Assembly: GCA_020444505.1 (NCBI GenBank)
Contig: JAHLKU010000005.1
Location: forward strand, 1-64,000
Origin: Actinomycetota bacterium
Lineage (GTDB): Bacteria; Actinomycetota; Acidimicrobiia; Spongiisociales; UBA11373
Direction of reading: 5' to 3'
Length of the DNA: 64,000 bases
In this document: piece after piece, positions 8,982 through 17,208 of the stretch
Numbering within the stretch: position 1 is the stretch's first letter
Layout: the number at the start of each line of letters is the position of its first letter
Translations under genes and position numbers: made by a program
The notes under the pieces: generated by a model
Seen by the model: the letters and a program-made list of their open reading frames with translations, nothing else
Databases searched by the model: none
What the model was told of the DNA's origin: nothing

Positions 8982-9043
8982 GCGCCCCTTATCGCACCTG
9001 CTTGGATTGGCCCCAGTTAGCCGCACCTTGCGGGAGGAGTGAC

Positions 9044-11197
9044 ATGAACGACCGATCCAGGCTCTGGACGATCGGAGCGCTGCTCGTCGCTTTCGCACTG
9101 GTCGTCGCCGCGTGCAGCGGGGACGACGCCGGGGACACGACCACGACCGCGGCCCAGGTGACCACCACCACGGCCGCCACCACGACCACCGAACCGACGG
9201 TGGCGGAGCCGGCGGTCGAGATCCCGTTCCTGGCGAAGTGGGAAGCATCGGCGCACGCCGATTCCGAAGCCGAAGCATTCCGACATTGGGACGAGGACGA
9301 CCCCGCGGTCGTCCCCGAATCGTGTGCCAAGTGCCACGTCGGCACCGGGTTCCAGGACTTCGTGGGTGCCGACGGCACCGCCGCCGGGGTCGTGGACAAC
9401 CCCCACGATCCCGATACGACCATCACCTGCACGACCTGCCACAACGACGCCACCCTGGCGCTCGACAGCGTGACGATGCCCTCCGGCGTCGTGCTCACGG
9501 GCCTCGGCTCCGAAGCCCGCTGCATGACCTGCCACCAGGGCCGCGCCTCCAAGGTCTCGGTCGACGAGGCCATCACTGCGGCGGGCGTGGGTGACGACGA
9601 GGTCAGCGAGGACCTCGGGTTCATCAACATCCACTACTTCGCCGCGGCCGCCACCAAGTACGGCACCGAGGCGCAGGGCGGGTACGAGTACGACGGCCAG
9701 AGTTACGACGCCTACTTCAGCCATGTGCCCGGGTACGAGACGTGCGCCGACTGCCACGACTCCCACAGCCTGGAACTGAAGTTCGAGGAGTGCGCGACGT
9801 GCCACGTCGGCGCCACCGACATCGACGCCGTCCGGGACATCCGGATGCCCGGCTCGCTGGTGGACTACGACGGCGACGGGGATGCCTCCGAGGGCATCTA
9901 CTACGAGATCCAGGGTGCCTCCGACACGCTGTACGCCGCCATGCAGGCGTACACCACGGAGATCCTGGGCACCGGGATCGTGTACGACGCCCATGCCTAT
10001 CCGTACTTCTTCGCCGATCTCAACGGCGACGGGGAGGCCAACGAGGACGAGGCGAACTTCGGCAACCAGTACCCGGCGTGGACGCCGCGCCTGGTCCGTG
10101 CCGCCTACAACTACCAGGTCGCGCTGAAGGATCCGGGCGGCTTCGCCCACGGCGGGAAGTACCTGCTGCAGCTCCTCAGCGACTCCACCGCCGACCTCAA
10201 CTCGGTGCTGGCGAGCCCGGTCGTCGTCGAAGCGGCGCGCCGCATCGACCACGGCCACTTCGCAGGCAGCGAAGAAGCGTTCCGGCACTGGGACGAGGAC
10301 GGGGCCGTGCCGGCCACCTGCTCCAAGTGCCACAGCGCCGAAGGGCTGCCCCTCTTCCTGGCCGAAGGGGTGTCCATCGGCCAGGACCCGTCCAACGGGC
10401 TGGCCTGCGGCACCTGCCACGCCGACTTCAGCACCTGGGATCGCTACGAGGCCGGTGCGGTGACGTTCCCGAGCGGGGCGTCGGTGGACAGCGGCAGCAA
10501 CGACATGAACCTGTGCATGAACTGCCACCAGGGCCGCGAGTCGGGCGCCAGCCTGGCCGCAGCCATCGGTGACGCAGGCACCGACGAGATCGTCGAGGGC
10601 CTGTCGTTCATCAACGTGCACTACTTCCCGGCCGGGGCCACGATCTTCGGGTCGGAGGTCGGCGGCGGGTTCGAGTACGCCGGCAAGGCCTACGCCGGCC
10701 GGTTCGCTCACGTCGAGGCGTTCGACACCTGCGTCGAGTGCCACAACGCCCACGAGCTCGAGGTCCGCACCGAGAGCTGCGCCGGGTGCCACGGCACCGA
10801 AGACGTGGCCGCCATCCGCATGTCGGACACCGACTTCGACGGCGACGGCGACACCGACGAGGGCCTGGCCGGAGAGGTCGAGACGTACCGCGCGATGCTC
10901 TACGACATCATGCAGGCGTACGCCGAGGCCAACGGCACGCCGATCGTGTACGACGCCGCGTCCTACCCGTACTTCTTCGCCGATCTCAATGGCGACGGGG
11001 AGGCGACGCCGGACGAGGCCAACTACGGCAACCGGTTCGCCTCGTGGACGCCCAACCTGCTCCAGGCTGCGTACAACTACCAGTACGCCACCAAGGATCC
11101 GGGGGCGTTCGCGCACAACGGCACGTACGTGCTGCAGTTGCTGTACGACTCGATCGAGTCCCTGGGAGGCGACCTCACCGGCGCCACCAGGCCGTAG
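9044..11197 (+). CDS. Ten-heme c-type cytochrome lipoprotein (tandem five-heme repeats)
   Basis: A 717-residue exported lipoprotein: lipobox VVAAC with Cys24, then a Thr/Ala stalk to about residue 50. Ten CxxCH heme sites fall in two repeats: starting at residues 94, 129, 160, 234 and 250 in the first, and 426, 455, 491, 563 and 579 in the second. The repeats share EAFRHWDED, CM(T/N)CHQGR, GFINIHYF/SFINVHYF and YPYFFADLNGDGEA. Each also has two Asp-rich DxDGDG loops (near 274, 325, 595 and 647) resembling calcium-binding EF-hand or dockerin loops. It should carry electrons on the outer face of the membrane. GGGAGGAG fixes the ATG at 9044. A DosR-like box lies upstream and a terminator follows. 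I do not recognise a named family. Confidence 0.9.
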   Translation: MNDRSRLWTIGALLVAFALVVAACSGDDAGDTTTTAAQVTTTTAATTTTEPTVAEPAVEIPFLAKWEASAHADSEAEAFRHWDEDDPAVVPESCAKCHVGTGFQDFVGADGTAAGVVDNPHDPDTTITCTTCHNDATLALDSVTMPSGVVLTGLGSEARCMTCHQGRASKVSVDEAITAAGVGDDEVSEDLGFINIHYFAAAATKYGTEAQGGYEYDGQSYDAYFSHVPGYETCADCHDSHSLELKFEECATCHVGATDIDAVRDIRMPGSLVDYDGDGDASEGIYYEIQGASDTLYAAMQAYTTEILGTGIVYDAHAYPYFFADLNGDGEANEDEANFGNQYPAWTPRLVRAAYNYQVALKDPGGFAHGGKYLLQLLSDSTADLNSVLASPVVVEAARRIDHGHFAGSEEAFRHWDEDGAVPATCSKCHSAEGLPLFLAEGVSIGQDPSNGLACGTCHADFSTWDRYEAGAVTFPSGASVDSGSNDMNLCMNCHQGRESGASLAAAIGDAGTDEIVEGLSFINVHYFPAGATIFGSEVGGGFEYAGKAYAGRFAHVEAFDTCVECHNAHELEVRTESCAGCHGTEDVAAIRMSDTDFDGDGDTDEGLAGEVETYRAMLYDIMQAYAEANGTPIVYDAASYPYFFADLNGDGEATPDEANYGNRFASWTPNLLQAAYNYQYATKDPGAFAHNGTYVLQLLYDSIESLGGDLTGATRP

Positions 11198-11220
11198 CCG
11201 CAGTCCTCTCGCAAGGAGGG

Positions 11221-11251
11221 GGAAGGGCCCGGGGTCATCCCGGGCCCTTCC
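11221..11251 (+). terminator. Terminator after the ten-heme lipoprotein gene
   Basis: A perfect 13-bp GC-rich stem (11221-11233 with 11239-11251) and a 5-nt loop lie 23 nt after the stop codon. Only a short T tract follows, as is common in high-GC genomes. Confidence 0.75.
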
Positions 11252-11719
11252 TTGTGCCCCGGCCGGGGAGGAGCCGGGCGATCGACCCGGGCGGGGACGC
11301 AGGCCGGCGGCGGAATGGCGGCGCGGCCGCACCTACCGCGGCTCCCTTCCGGGTACCCCGGCACCCACACCCGACGGCCCGGGGGTCTGGCGGGGCGGGG
11401 CACCCGGACGTGCGGACGGCGCCCCCGGCGCCCGGTTCCCGCCCAGGCAGCAGGGACCCCGGGTCGGGCGGGGGCAGCCGGTCGTGGAGCCTTCCCGCCA
11501 CCCCCAGGTGCCCCGCCGTCGATCACGACGGGAAGGATCAGCGTGGAGAGGTGCAGGTGGCCGTGATGGAGGGCGGCGCCGCCTCGAAGGCCAGCAGGGC
11601 CTCTCCGTGGACGGCGTCGACGACCTGGCCGTCCGGGCCGGACGGCGAAGGCGCGCCGCGTCCGTGCCATGCCTCGACGCTGCCCGTCCGGGGCCCCTCC
11701 TCCGGAGCGGCGGGGAGAG

Positions 11720-11751
11720 CCACAGGCCTCCATGAGCGCCCCTCAGCGGCC
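11720..11751 (+). repeat. Direct repeat copy 1 in gene-free region
   Basis: 32 nt that recur at 11955-11987 with one substitution and one inserted C. The shared core is GAGCGCCCCTCAGCGGCC. No gene or known element explains it. Confidence 0.6.
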
Positions 11752-11954
11752 CCGTGAGGCCTCCACCGCCCGGCCCGGGGACCGGGAGCGCGCGGCCGTG
11801 CGAGCGCCGCGGAGGGGCGTAGACGCGTCGCCCCGATCGCGCCTCGGGGCCTGCGGGGGGATGGCCTCCCTCGGGTGTGCAGCCGGGGGAGCGGGCACGC
11901 ATCCGGCTCCGGACCCAGCCCGTCGCCGGGGCCATCGGGGCAGCATCCCTGCCG

Positions 11955-11987
11955 CCACAGGCCCTCCACGAGCGCCCCTCAGCGGCC
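11955..11987 (+). repeat. Direct repeat copy 2 in gene-free region
   Basis: Second copy of the 32-33 nt repeat, starting 235 nt after the first copy starts. Confidence 0.6.
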
Positions 11988-12162
11988 TCTCACGGCGTCC
12001 CGGGGCCGGCCCGGCGGTAGGAGTGCCGCGACGGCGCGGCCGGCCGTCCCCGGTGCTGCAGGCGGGCGGCGCCGGGTGGCCCGGGCGCGGCCGGACGCCA
12101 CCGCCGGGCCCGAGACCGTCCCCGGGCGGGGTACCCCGGCGACGATCCGATGAAGGCACGCA

Positions 12163-12196
12163 CGAGGCCCCGGGCGGAGGGGCGCCCGGGGCCTCG
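12163..12196 (-). terminator. Terminator after the NapC/NirT-like gene
   Basis: A perfect 14-bp stem (12163-12176 with 12183-12196) and a 6-nt loop lie 23 nt beyond the stop codon at 12220 on the minus strand. Confidence 0.75.
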
Positions 12197-12219
12197 CGAT
12201 CTCCCTGTGCCGCTCGGGG

Positions 12220-13797
12220 TCAGTACCCCTGCGCCGGGTTGTGGCACTGCGTGCACCGGATCCGGTCCCACACCCCGGCGATGTCCACCGGGTGCTCGAA
12301 CTCGAGGCCGTTCAGATCGGTCTCCAGAGAGGTCACATCGTCCGACGGCCCCTGCGCCACGATGGAATGGCAGGTGTCGCACGCGTTGGCGATCGTCGTC
12401 CCCTCCGGGGAGACCAGGTCGTCGTTGTGGCACCGGAAACACCCGTCGTTGGTGAAGTGGCTCAGGTTGTTGACCCGCACCCGGTAGTCCGTCTCCATCT
12501 CGGGGAAGAAGTTCCCGGCGTAGATGTCCTGCAGGGTGGCGGCGGCCTCGTCGATCTGCGCGCGCAGGGCCTCGATGTCGTCGGGGTACTCGGCGGCGTA
12601 GAACTCCGAGAGCCCCCCGGGGATCGCCGCGAGCGCCTCGTCGGTGGTCTCGTACCGTGCGTTGAGCAGGTCCAGGCCCACCTTGCGGATGTAGGGCAGG
12701 TCGGCATCGATGGTGCCGCGGGAGATCTCCAGGTTGATGGCGGTCGCCGGCGGCTGGAACTTGTGGCTGGGACGGTTGTGGCAGTCGATGCAGTCGAACG
12801 TCCGCACCTCGTACCCCTCGCTGTCCGGGCCGATGTCGGACTCCGGGTCGTCGTAGACGGTCACGTTGCCGTCCAGATCGGTGGCCCGCACCCAGGGGAT
12901 CTCCTGCCGCTGCACATCCGCCGCCACGTACTCGATGGTGTTGGCCGTCACCATGTGCCAGTGGATGCCCTCCAGGTGGCCGGTGCGGGGGTTCCCGCCG
13001 CCCACGTTCACCAGCAGGGTGATGGTCCAGGGGGAGTTGGCCTCGTCGGTGCGGAAGTACGAGATGTTGGTCAGCGTCTGGCCGTAGAACTGCTCGGGCC
13101 AGTGGCAGTGCTCGCACGTCTCCTGTGCCGGCCGGAGCGCCGTCACCGGGGTGGGGATGGGCCGCTCGAACGAGTTGGTGAAGGTCTTCCACACCTGCCG
13201 GAGGCCGTCCAGCTTGGACTTCACCCAGACCGAGCGCCCGGGGCCGATGTGGCACTCGACGCAGGGGACCCGGGCGTGGGCCGACGCCAGGTACGTGGTG
13301 TTCTGGGGGCCCATCACCTCGTGACAGGCCGTGCCGCAGAAGGACACGGATTCCGTGGCCTCGTACGCCCGGATGCCGCTGTAGACGACCAGGACCAGCA
13401 GGACGGCCATGCTGCCGAGGAAGAGCCACAGGTTGCGCATGTAGCGGGGATTCGAGGGCTCGATGCGCAGCATGAACCGGATGCGCTCACCGCGCTTGCG
13501 CGCCTGGCGGGCCACACGGATCGCGCCGATGGCGGTCAGCGCCGCGCCGACGGTGATGACGAACGGGATGCCGATCCAGGTGACGATGGCCCGGTACGGG
13601 TTGTCGGCGCCGCCCAGGAGATCGATCCCCACCATCACGACGAACGCCAGGATGCCGGCGCCCACCAGGGCTCCACCGATGGCCGTCAGGGGATAGGTGA
13701 ACAGGTTCCTGGCGACCCGTTCGGGAGGCGCTGCCGTCCCACCTCGTTCGGGCTCTCCGCCTTCGGCCTTCCCGGGATCGTCGGTGCGATCGCTCAT
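12220..13797 (-). CDS. Seven-heme NapC/NirT-like membrane cytochrome c
   Basis: A 525-residue membrane cytochrome. Three helices (about 37-60, 71-93, 123-141) precede an exported multiheme domain. The first heme site is CGTACHEVM (Cys154-His159), a CX3CH variant with a Met three residues after the His as in the NapC/NrfH quinol-oxidation heme. CVECHIGPG (179-183), CEHCH, CIDCH, CFRCH, CDTCH and CTQCH follow, giving seven hemes. NapC/NirT proteins oxidise menaquinol and pass electrons to periplasmic or extracellular carriers. This one is longer than NapC (about 200 residues) and ends at the last heme. GGAGGAGGGG precedes the ATG and a DosR-like box lies 63 nt upstream. It is convergent with the ten-heme lipoprotein gene. 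Confidence 0.88.
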   Translation of the reverse strand: MSDRTDDPGKAEGGEPERGGTAAPPERVARNLFTYPLTAIGGALVGAGILAFVVMVGIDLLGGADNPYRAIVTWIGIPFVITVGAALTAIGAIRVARQARKRGERIRFMLRIEPSNPRYMRNLWLFLGSMAVLLVLVVYSGIRAYEATESVSFCGTACHEVMGPQNTTYLASAHARVPCVECHIGPGRSVWVKSKLDGLRQVWKTFTNSFERPIPTPVTALRPAQETCEHCHWPEQFYGQTLTNISYFRTDEANSPWTITLLVNVGGGNPRTGHLEGIHWHMVTANTIEYVAADVQRQEIPWVRATDLDGNVTVYDDPESDIGPDSEGYEVRTFDCIDCHNRPSHKFQPPATAINLEISRGTIDADLPYIRKVGLDLLNARYETTDEALAAIPGGLSEFYAAEYPDDIEALRAQIDEAAATLQDIYAGNFFPEMETDYRVRVNNLSHFTNDGCFRCHNDDLVSPEGTTIANACDTCHSIVAQGPSDDVTSLETDLNGLEFEHPVDIAGVWDRIRCTQCHNPAQGY

Positions 13798-13860
13798 GGT
13801 GGGGTCCCCTCCTCCCTGGTCGTAAGGGGGACCTTACGAACACGGGGCGGCGGGTCACCA

Positions 13861-13874
13861 GGGACCTTCGACCC
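13861..13874. promoter_or_regulatory. DosR/DevR-like inverted repeat, site B
   Basis: GGGACCTTCGACCC, flanked by A and T, lies 63 nt before the start of the seven-heme gene. It matches the consensus GGGNCNTYCGNCCC. A second small palindrome, GTAAGG-N4-CCTTAC, sits nearer the gene at 13822-13837. Confidence 0.65.
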
Positions 13875-13951
13875 TTCCGGGTGGGACGCGCGGCCGGAGC
13901 GCACGGGCGCGTCGAGCCGCCGGAGGAACCGGGAACCCGCCGCGCTGCCGC

Positions 13952-15382
13952 CTAGCCGCCGGCCTCGGGGGCACCGTTGGCGATCCACTCCCGCAACACC
14001 GCGAGCGCGGCGTCGTCCAGTTGGCCGGGGTGGCCGCCGGCGGCCTGCACGGCGTACAGCGGGGATGCCTCGGGGTCGCCCGCGGTCACCGCCGCCAGAG
14101 CGCTCTCGTAGGTGGTCAGATCCAACCCGGCGGCGGGCGAGCCCCCGCCGTGGCACGCGGCGCAGGACGCCAGCAGGCCCGAGACCGGGCTCTGCCACCC
14201 GGGAGGCCCGCCGGCCGACCCCTCACCCGCGGTGGCGGGTGCGCCGGCCGTGATCCACGCCCGGATGCTGGCGATCTCCTCGTCGGTGAGGACCACGGCG
14301 TGGTCGCCGCCCTCCATCACCTGCACCAGCGCCGACCCGTCGGGGTCGCCGGCCACGACCGCGCCCAACGTGCCCTCGTACGTGGCCAGGTTCAGGCCGC
14401 CGAGCGCCATGGCCTTGCCGTGGCAATCGGTGCACCGGTTGTTGCGGAACACGGCCTGCAGGCCGTCCTCCCAGCCGACGGCCGGGATGGTGGTCGTGGT
14501 GGCCGCGACGGGGGTGGTCGTGGTGGGCGCCACCAGGGTGCCGGTGGTCTCGACCGGGGCGAACACCTCCACCTGCTCGGGGGGATCGATGGTGGCGATG
14601 GCCGTGTCCTCGAAGGTCACGAACACCCAGATGCCGGCCATCATGATCAGTGCGGCGCCCGCCGCGGCAGGGATGTAGATGCGGGTGCGGCGGCTGGCGG
14701 CCTTGCCCGTGGGCGGGGTGAACGCCTGGCCGGCCTCGATCTGCTCCAGTTCGAGCCCGTGCTCGTGCTCCATGTCCTTCCGGCTCATGGTGCCGGTGAA
14801 CATCGAAGTGTTGAAGCTGCGGACGTGCACGTGGTACATGTGCCACACGATCACGGCCAGCACGGCGAGGAGGGCCTCCCCGCTGTGGAACACCTTGGCG
14901 GCGGGGATGAACTCGCCGGGCAGCACCTTGGCGGTGGCGATGGGGTTCCAGAGCAGGAACCCGCTCACCACCATCACCAGCGTGCCCCACACCAGGGCGT
15001 AGTACTCGAGCTTCTCCTCCCAGGTGAACCGGCCCTGCTTGGGAGGCTTCGCCTCTCTGCCGGCCAGGTAGCGGACCGAGTGCTGGGCGGCCCTGAGGTC
15101 GGCCATCGAGGGCAGCATCTCCCGGGGGCGGCGCTGCACGTACTTGCGGTACCCGATGGCACCGATGTGGTACACGACGGCGACCATGAGGATGGTGGCG
15201 AACACCCGGTGGACGACGCGCACCGATTCGATGCCGCCGAAGAGGTCGATGATGCGCCGAGAGAGCCAGGCGCCGGCATAGCGCTGGGGGATGCCGGTGA
15301 CGGCCAGCATCGTGAACGACACCAGCTGGGCGACGTGCTCGAGGCGGTCGGAGATCGAGAACCGGCGGTAGCGCTCAGCCAT
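13952..15382 (-). CDS. Cytochrome b / di-heme cytochrome c fusion
   Basis: A 476-residue membrane protein. The first 190 residues resemble the gamma (cytochrome b) subunit of formate dehydrogenase or a b561-type domain. It has four helices (about 15-33, 55-78, 125-145, 166-187) with candidate heme b ligands His16, His58, His72, His166, His181 and His184. A fifth helix (235-256) and a Thr/Pro linker lead to two tandem c-type domains with CTDCHGKAM (317-321) and CAACHGGGS (407-411), each followed by LxLxTYE as in planctomycete-type cytochrome c. It would move electrons between menaquinone and exported carriers. Its ATG overlaps the nine-heme gene by 8 nt, so they probably form one complex. Confidence 0.85.
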   Translation of the reverse strand: MAERYRRFSISDRLEHVAQLVSFTMLAVTGIPQRYAGAWLSRRIIDLFGGIESVRVVHRVFATILMVAVVYHIGAIGYRKYVQRRPREMLPSMADLRAAQHSVRYLAGREAKPPKQGRFTWEEKLEYYALVWGTLVMVVSGFLLWNPIATAKVLPGEFIPAAKVFHSGEALLAVLAVIVWHMYHVHVRSFNTSMFTGTMSRKDMEHEHGLELEQIEAGQAFTPPTGKAASRRTRIYIPAAAGAALIMMAGIWVFVTFEDTAIATIDPPEQVEVFAPVETTGTLVAPTTTTPVAATTTTIPAVGWEDGLQAVFRNNRCTDCHGKAMALGGLNLATYEGTLGAVVAGDPDGSALVQVMEGGDHAVVLTDEEIASIRAWITAGAPATAGEGSAGGPPGWQSPVSGLLASCAACHGGGSPAAGLDLTTYESALAAVTAGDPEASPLYAVQAAGGHPGQLDDAALAVLREWIANGAPEAGG

Positions 15383-16511
15383 TGGCGGCCCCCTTCCTGG
15401 TGCGGCGGTCCCTGAAGGTGAGCAGCACCACGTACACCCCCATCGCCCCGATCGTGATGGGGATGATCAGGCGGTAGAACCACTGGGCCAGCCACACCAG
15501 CGTGGCCTGCCCCGGCGCCGGGGTGTAGTGCCCCAGCCACGAGGCCGGGAAGTTGTCGGTCGCATCGGGATGGCAGCGCTGGCAGGTCCGCAGGATGTTG
15601 TCCTTGAACGTCTGGCTGTTCGGGTTGTCGGCCGACTGGATGCTGTGGACGCCGTGGCAGTCGATGCAGACCGGCTTGTTCGTCTCCTGTCCGGGCGCCA
15701 GGGCCTCGTACAGCACCACCGTGGTGCCGTGGAAATCGGAGATGTAGGTGTCGAACGTGTCGGCGCGGATGCCGTACTTGCTCATGAGGTCGGGGTCGCT
15801 GTGGCAGTTCGCACAGAGCTGCGGCGAGAACAGGTGGAACTCGGGCAGCGACGGGCCCTCCACGTCGTGCACGCCGTGGCAGTCGGTGCAGGTGGGGACG
15901 TCCCTGACGCCCGACAGCAGCGCCGCCCCGTGCACCGAGTCCTCGTAGACCTCGTAGATCTCGTAGTGGCAGTTCCTGCACGTCTCGGCCACCTCGGGAG
16001 TGTGGGCGACCGGCTTGCTGACCTCGTGCGAGCCGTGGCAGTCGGTGCAGACCGCGGCGTCCAGGTTGCCTCCGGCCAGAGCGGCGGAGTGGACGTTGTC
16101 CATGGTCGCCGTCGCCTCCGAGGTGTGGCAGCCGGCGCAGGCCTGGTTCAGGTCCACCACCCAGGTCCGGACGTCGGGGGCGGGGAAGGGATCGTGGGGG
16201 AAGCCGGAGATGTCGGTGTGGCACAGCACGCAGGGGATGTCCACGGGGCCGTGCACCGAGGCCTCGTGGGCCTCGACGTCGAACGTCAGCGGGAGCACCT
16301 CGCCGGAGGGAAGGGTGGTCTGGAACCCGGGGTTGCCGTGGCACGACAGGCAGGCCTCGTTGCCGGTCGCCTGGTCGGCCGGCTCGGCCTCGTCGTCCTG
16401 GGCGGCGGCGGTGCCTGCCGTGAGGGCCAGCACGGCCACGACGGCGCCGGCCAGGCCCAGGAGAGCGGCGAGGTGCCGCCCCCTCGCGGTTCCGGTGCTC
16501 TCAACGTTCAC
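15375..16511 (-). CDS. Nine-heme c-type cytochrome with C-terminal membrane anchor
   Basis: This 378-residue exported cytochrome has a signal peptide (cleavage near TAAAQ), nine CxxCH sites (CLSCH, CVLCH, CAGCH, CTDCH, CRNCH, CTDCH, CANCH, CIDCH, CQRCH) and a C-terminal helix (LAQWFYRLIIPITIGAMGV) ending in RDRRTRK on the inside. Several hemes are followed by GSHEV, GVHDV or GVHSI, a pattern seen in multiheme proteins where the extra His is a distal ligand. The GTG at 16511 is chosen because GGGGAGG lies 5 nt upstream. An ATG at 16544 is possible. A DosR-like box lies 57 nt upstream. Coupled to the cytochrome b/c fusion, it probably receives electrons from it. Confidence 0.88.
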   Translation of the reverse strand: MNVESTGTARGRHLAALLGLAGAVVAVLALTAGTAAAQDDEAEPADQATGNEACLSCHGNPGFQTTLPSGEVLPLTFDVEAHEASVHGPVDIPCVLCHTDISGFPHDPFPAPDVRTWVVDLNQACAGCHTSEATATMDNVHSAALAGGNLDAAVCTDCHGSHEVSKPVAHTPEVAETCRNCHYEIYEVYEDSVHGAALLSGVRDVPTCTDCHGVHDVEGPSLPEFHLFSPQLCANCHSDPDLMSKYGIRADTFDTYISDFHGTTVVLYEALAPGQETNKPVCIDCHGVHSIQSADNPNSQTFKDNILRTCQRCHPDATDNFPASWLGHYTPAPGQATLVWLAQWFYRLIIPITIGAMGVYVVLLTFRDRRTRKGAANG

Positions 16512-16568
16512 ACAGGCCTCCCCACGGGCGTCGCAGCCATTCAAGTCGGCACGGGCCGCCGCCGCGTA

Positions 16569-16582
16569 GGGCCGAACGTCCC
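16569..16582. promoter_or_regulatory. DosR/DevR-like inverted repeat, site C
   Basis: GGGCCGAACGTCCC, read on the other strand as GGGACGTTCGGCCC and flanked by GTA on one side and GTA on the other, lies 57 nt before the nine-heme gene and 44 nt beyond the tlpA-like stop codon. Confidence 0.68.
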
Positions 16583-16626
16583 GTACCCCGTGGTAGTTCG
16601 TCCGGCCGGAGCCGGCCGGTGGCGAA

Positions 16627-17208
16627 TCAGCCGGCGACGAGCTCGTCGAGCACCGGCATCAGGTCGCCCGCGACGATGGCGCCGTATTCCTTGTGCACGA
16701 TGACACCGTCGGCGTCGACCACGTAGGTCTCGGGCACCCCGTAGACGCCGAACTCCACCACGGCGCGCGAGCCGGGGTCCTGCAGGTAGAGGTACCCGTC
16801 CCCCCACCCGTACTGGTCCAGGAACCCGGTGATGGCCGCGGTGGTGTCCTGGTAGACGATGCCGACGAACTGCACCCCCCGGTCACCGTAGGCGTCGGAG
16901 AGTGCCGTCAGCTCGGCGTGCTCGGCGCGGCAGGGGATGCAGTAGGAGGCGAAGAAGTTGATCACCAGCACCTCGCCCCGCAGGTCGGCGAGCGCCACGG
17001 TTCCCGAGCCGTCGAGGAGCGGCAGTTCCAGGTCGGCCATCTGCTCGCCGGCCAGCGGGATGTTGCGGGGCTCGCGGGGATCGTACGACCCGGGATCGGT
17101 GCGCAGGAACATCACCCACGCCGTCGCGATCACCAGGAGGCCGGCACCCCCGACGATCACCCAGAAGCCGACGCCGCGCCGGCGGGTCTCTGTCGGCTGA
17201 TCGGTCAC
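16627..17208 (-). CDS. TlpA/ResA/CcmG-type thioredoxin-like protein
   Basis: A 193-residue membrane-tethered thiol-disulfide oxidoreductase. Helix 14-35 anchors an exported thioredoxin fold with the redox motif CIPC (Cys90, Cys93) in FFASYCIPC, and the cis-Pro loop GVPETYVVD. In cytochrome c biogenesis such proteins reduce apocytochrome CxxCH cysteines before heme attachment. Its position, last in a run with ccmF, ccmH and a CcmI-like gene, supports that role. ATGA overlap with the CcmI-like gene shows tight coupling. A general extracytoplasmic reductase role cannot be excluded. Confidence 0.88.
   Translation of the reverse strand: MTDQPTETRRRGVGFWVIVGGAGLLVIATAWVMFLRTDPGSYDPREPRNIPLAGEQMADLELPLLDGSGTVALADLRGEVLVINFFASYCIPCRAEHAELTALSDAYGDRGVQFVGIVYQDTTAAITGFLDQYGWGDGYLYLQDPGSRAVVEFGVYGVPETYVVDADGVIVHKEYGAIVAGDLMPVLDELVAG

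Larger units (their letters stand above)
11257..12160. other. Gene-free stretch between convergent genes
   Basis: About 900 nt of very GC-rich sequence bounded by the terminators of two convergent cytochrome genes. Frames here translate to Arg/Pro/Gly-rich sequence without domain, signal peptide or ribosome site, so I call no gene. I looked for RNase P RNA, tmRNA and tRNA signatures and saw none. It contains one pair of diverged direct repeats, listed separately. Confidence 0.6.

Noticed and set aside
8959-8984. 9-bp stem hairpin read as a terminator
   Set aside because: It lies between divergent gene starts, has no T tract, and its core matches the other six upstream repeats, so an operator is a better reading.
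9017-11332. Long open frame on the minus strand opposite the ten-heme gene
   Set aside because: It mirrors the real gene in GC-rich DNA and translates to Val/Gly/Arg-rich sequence without domains or a ribosome site.
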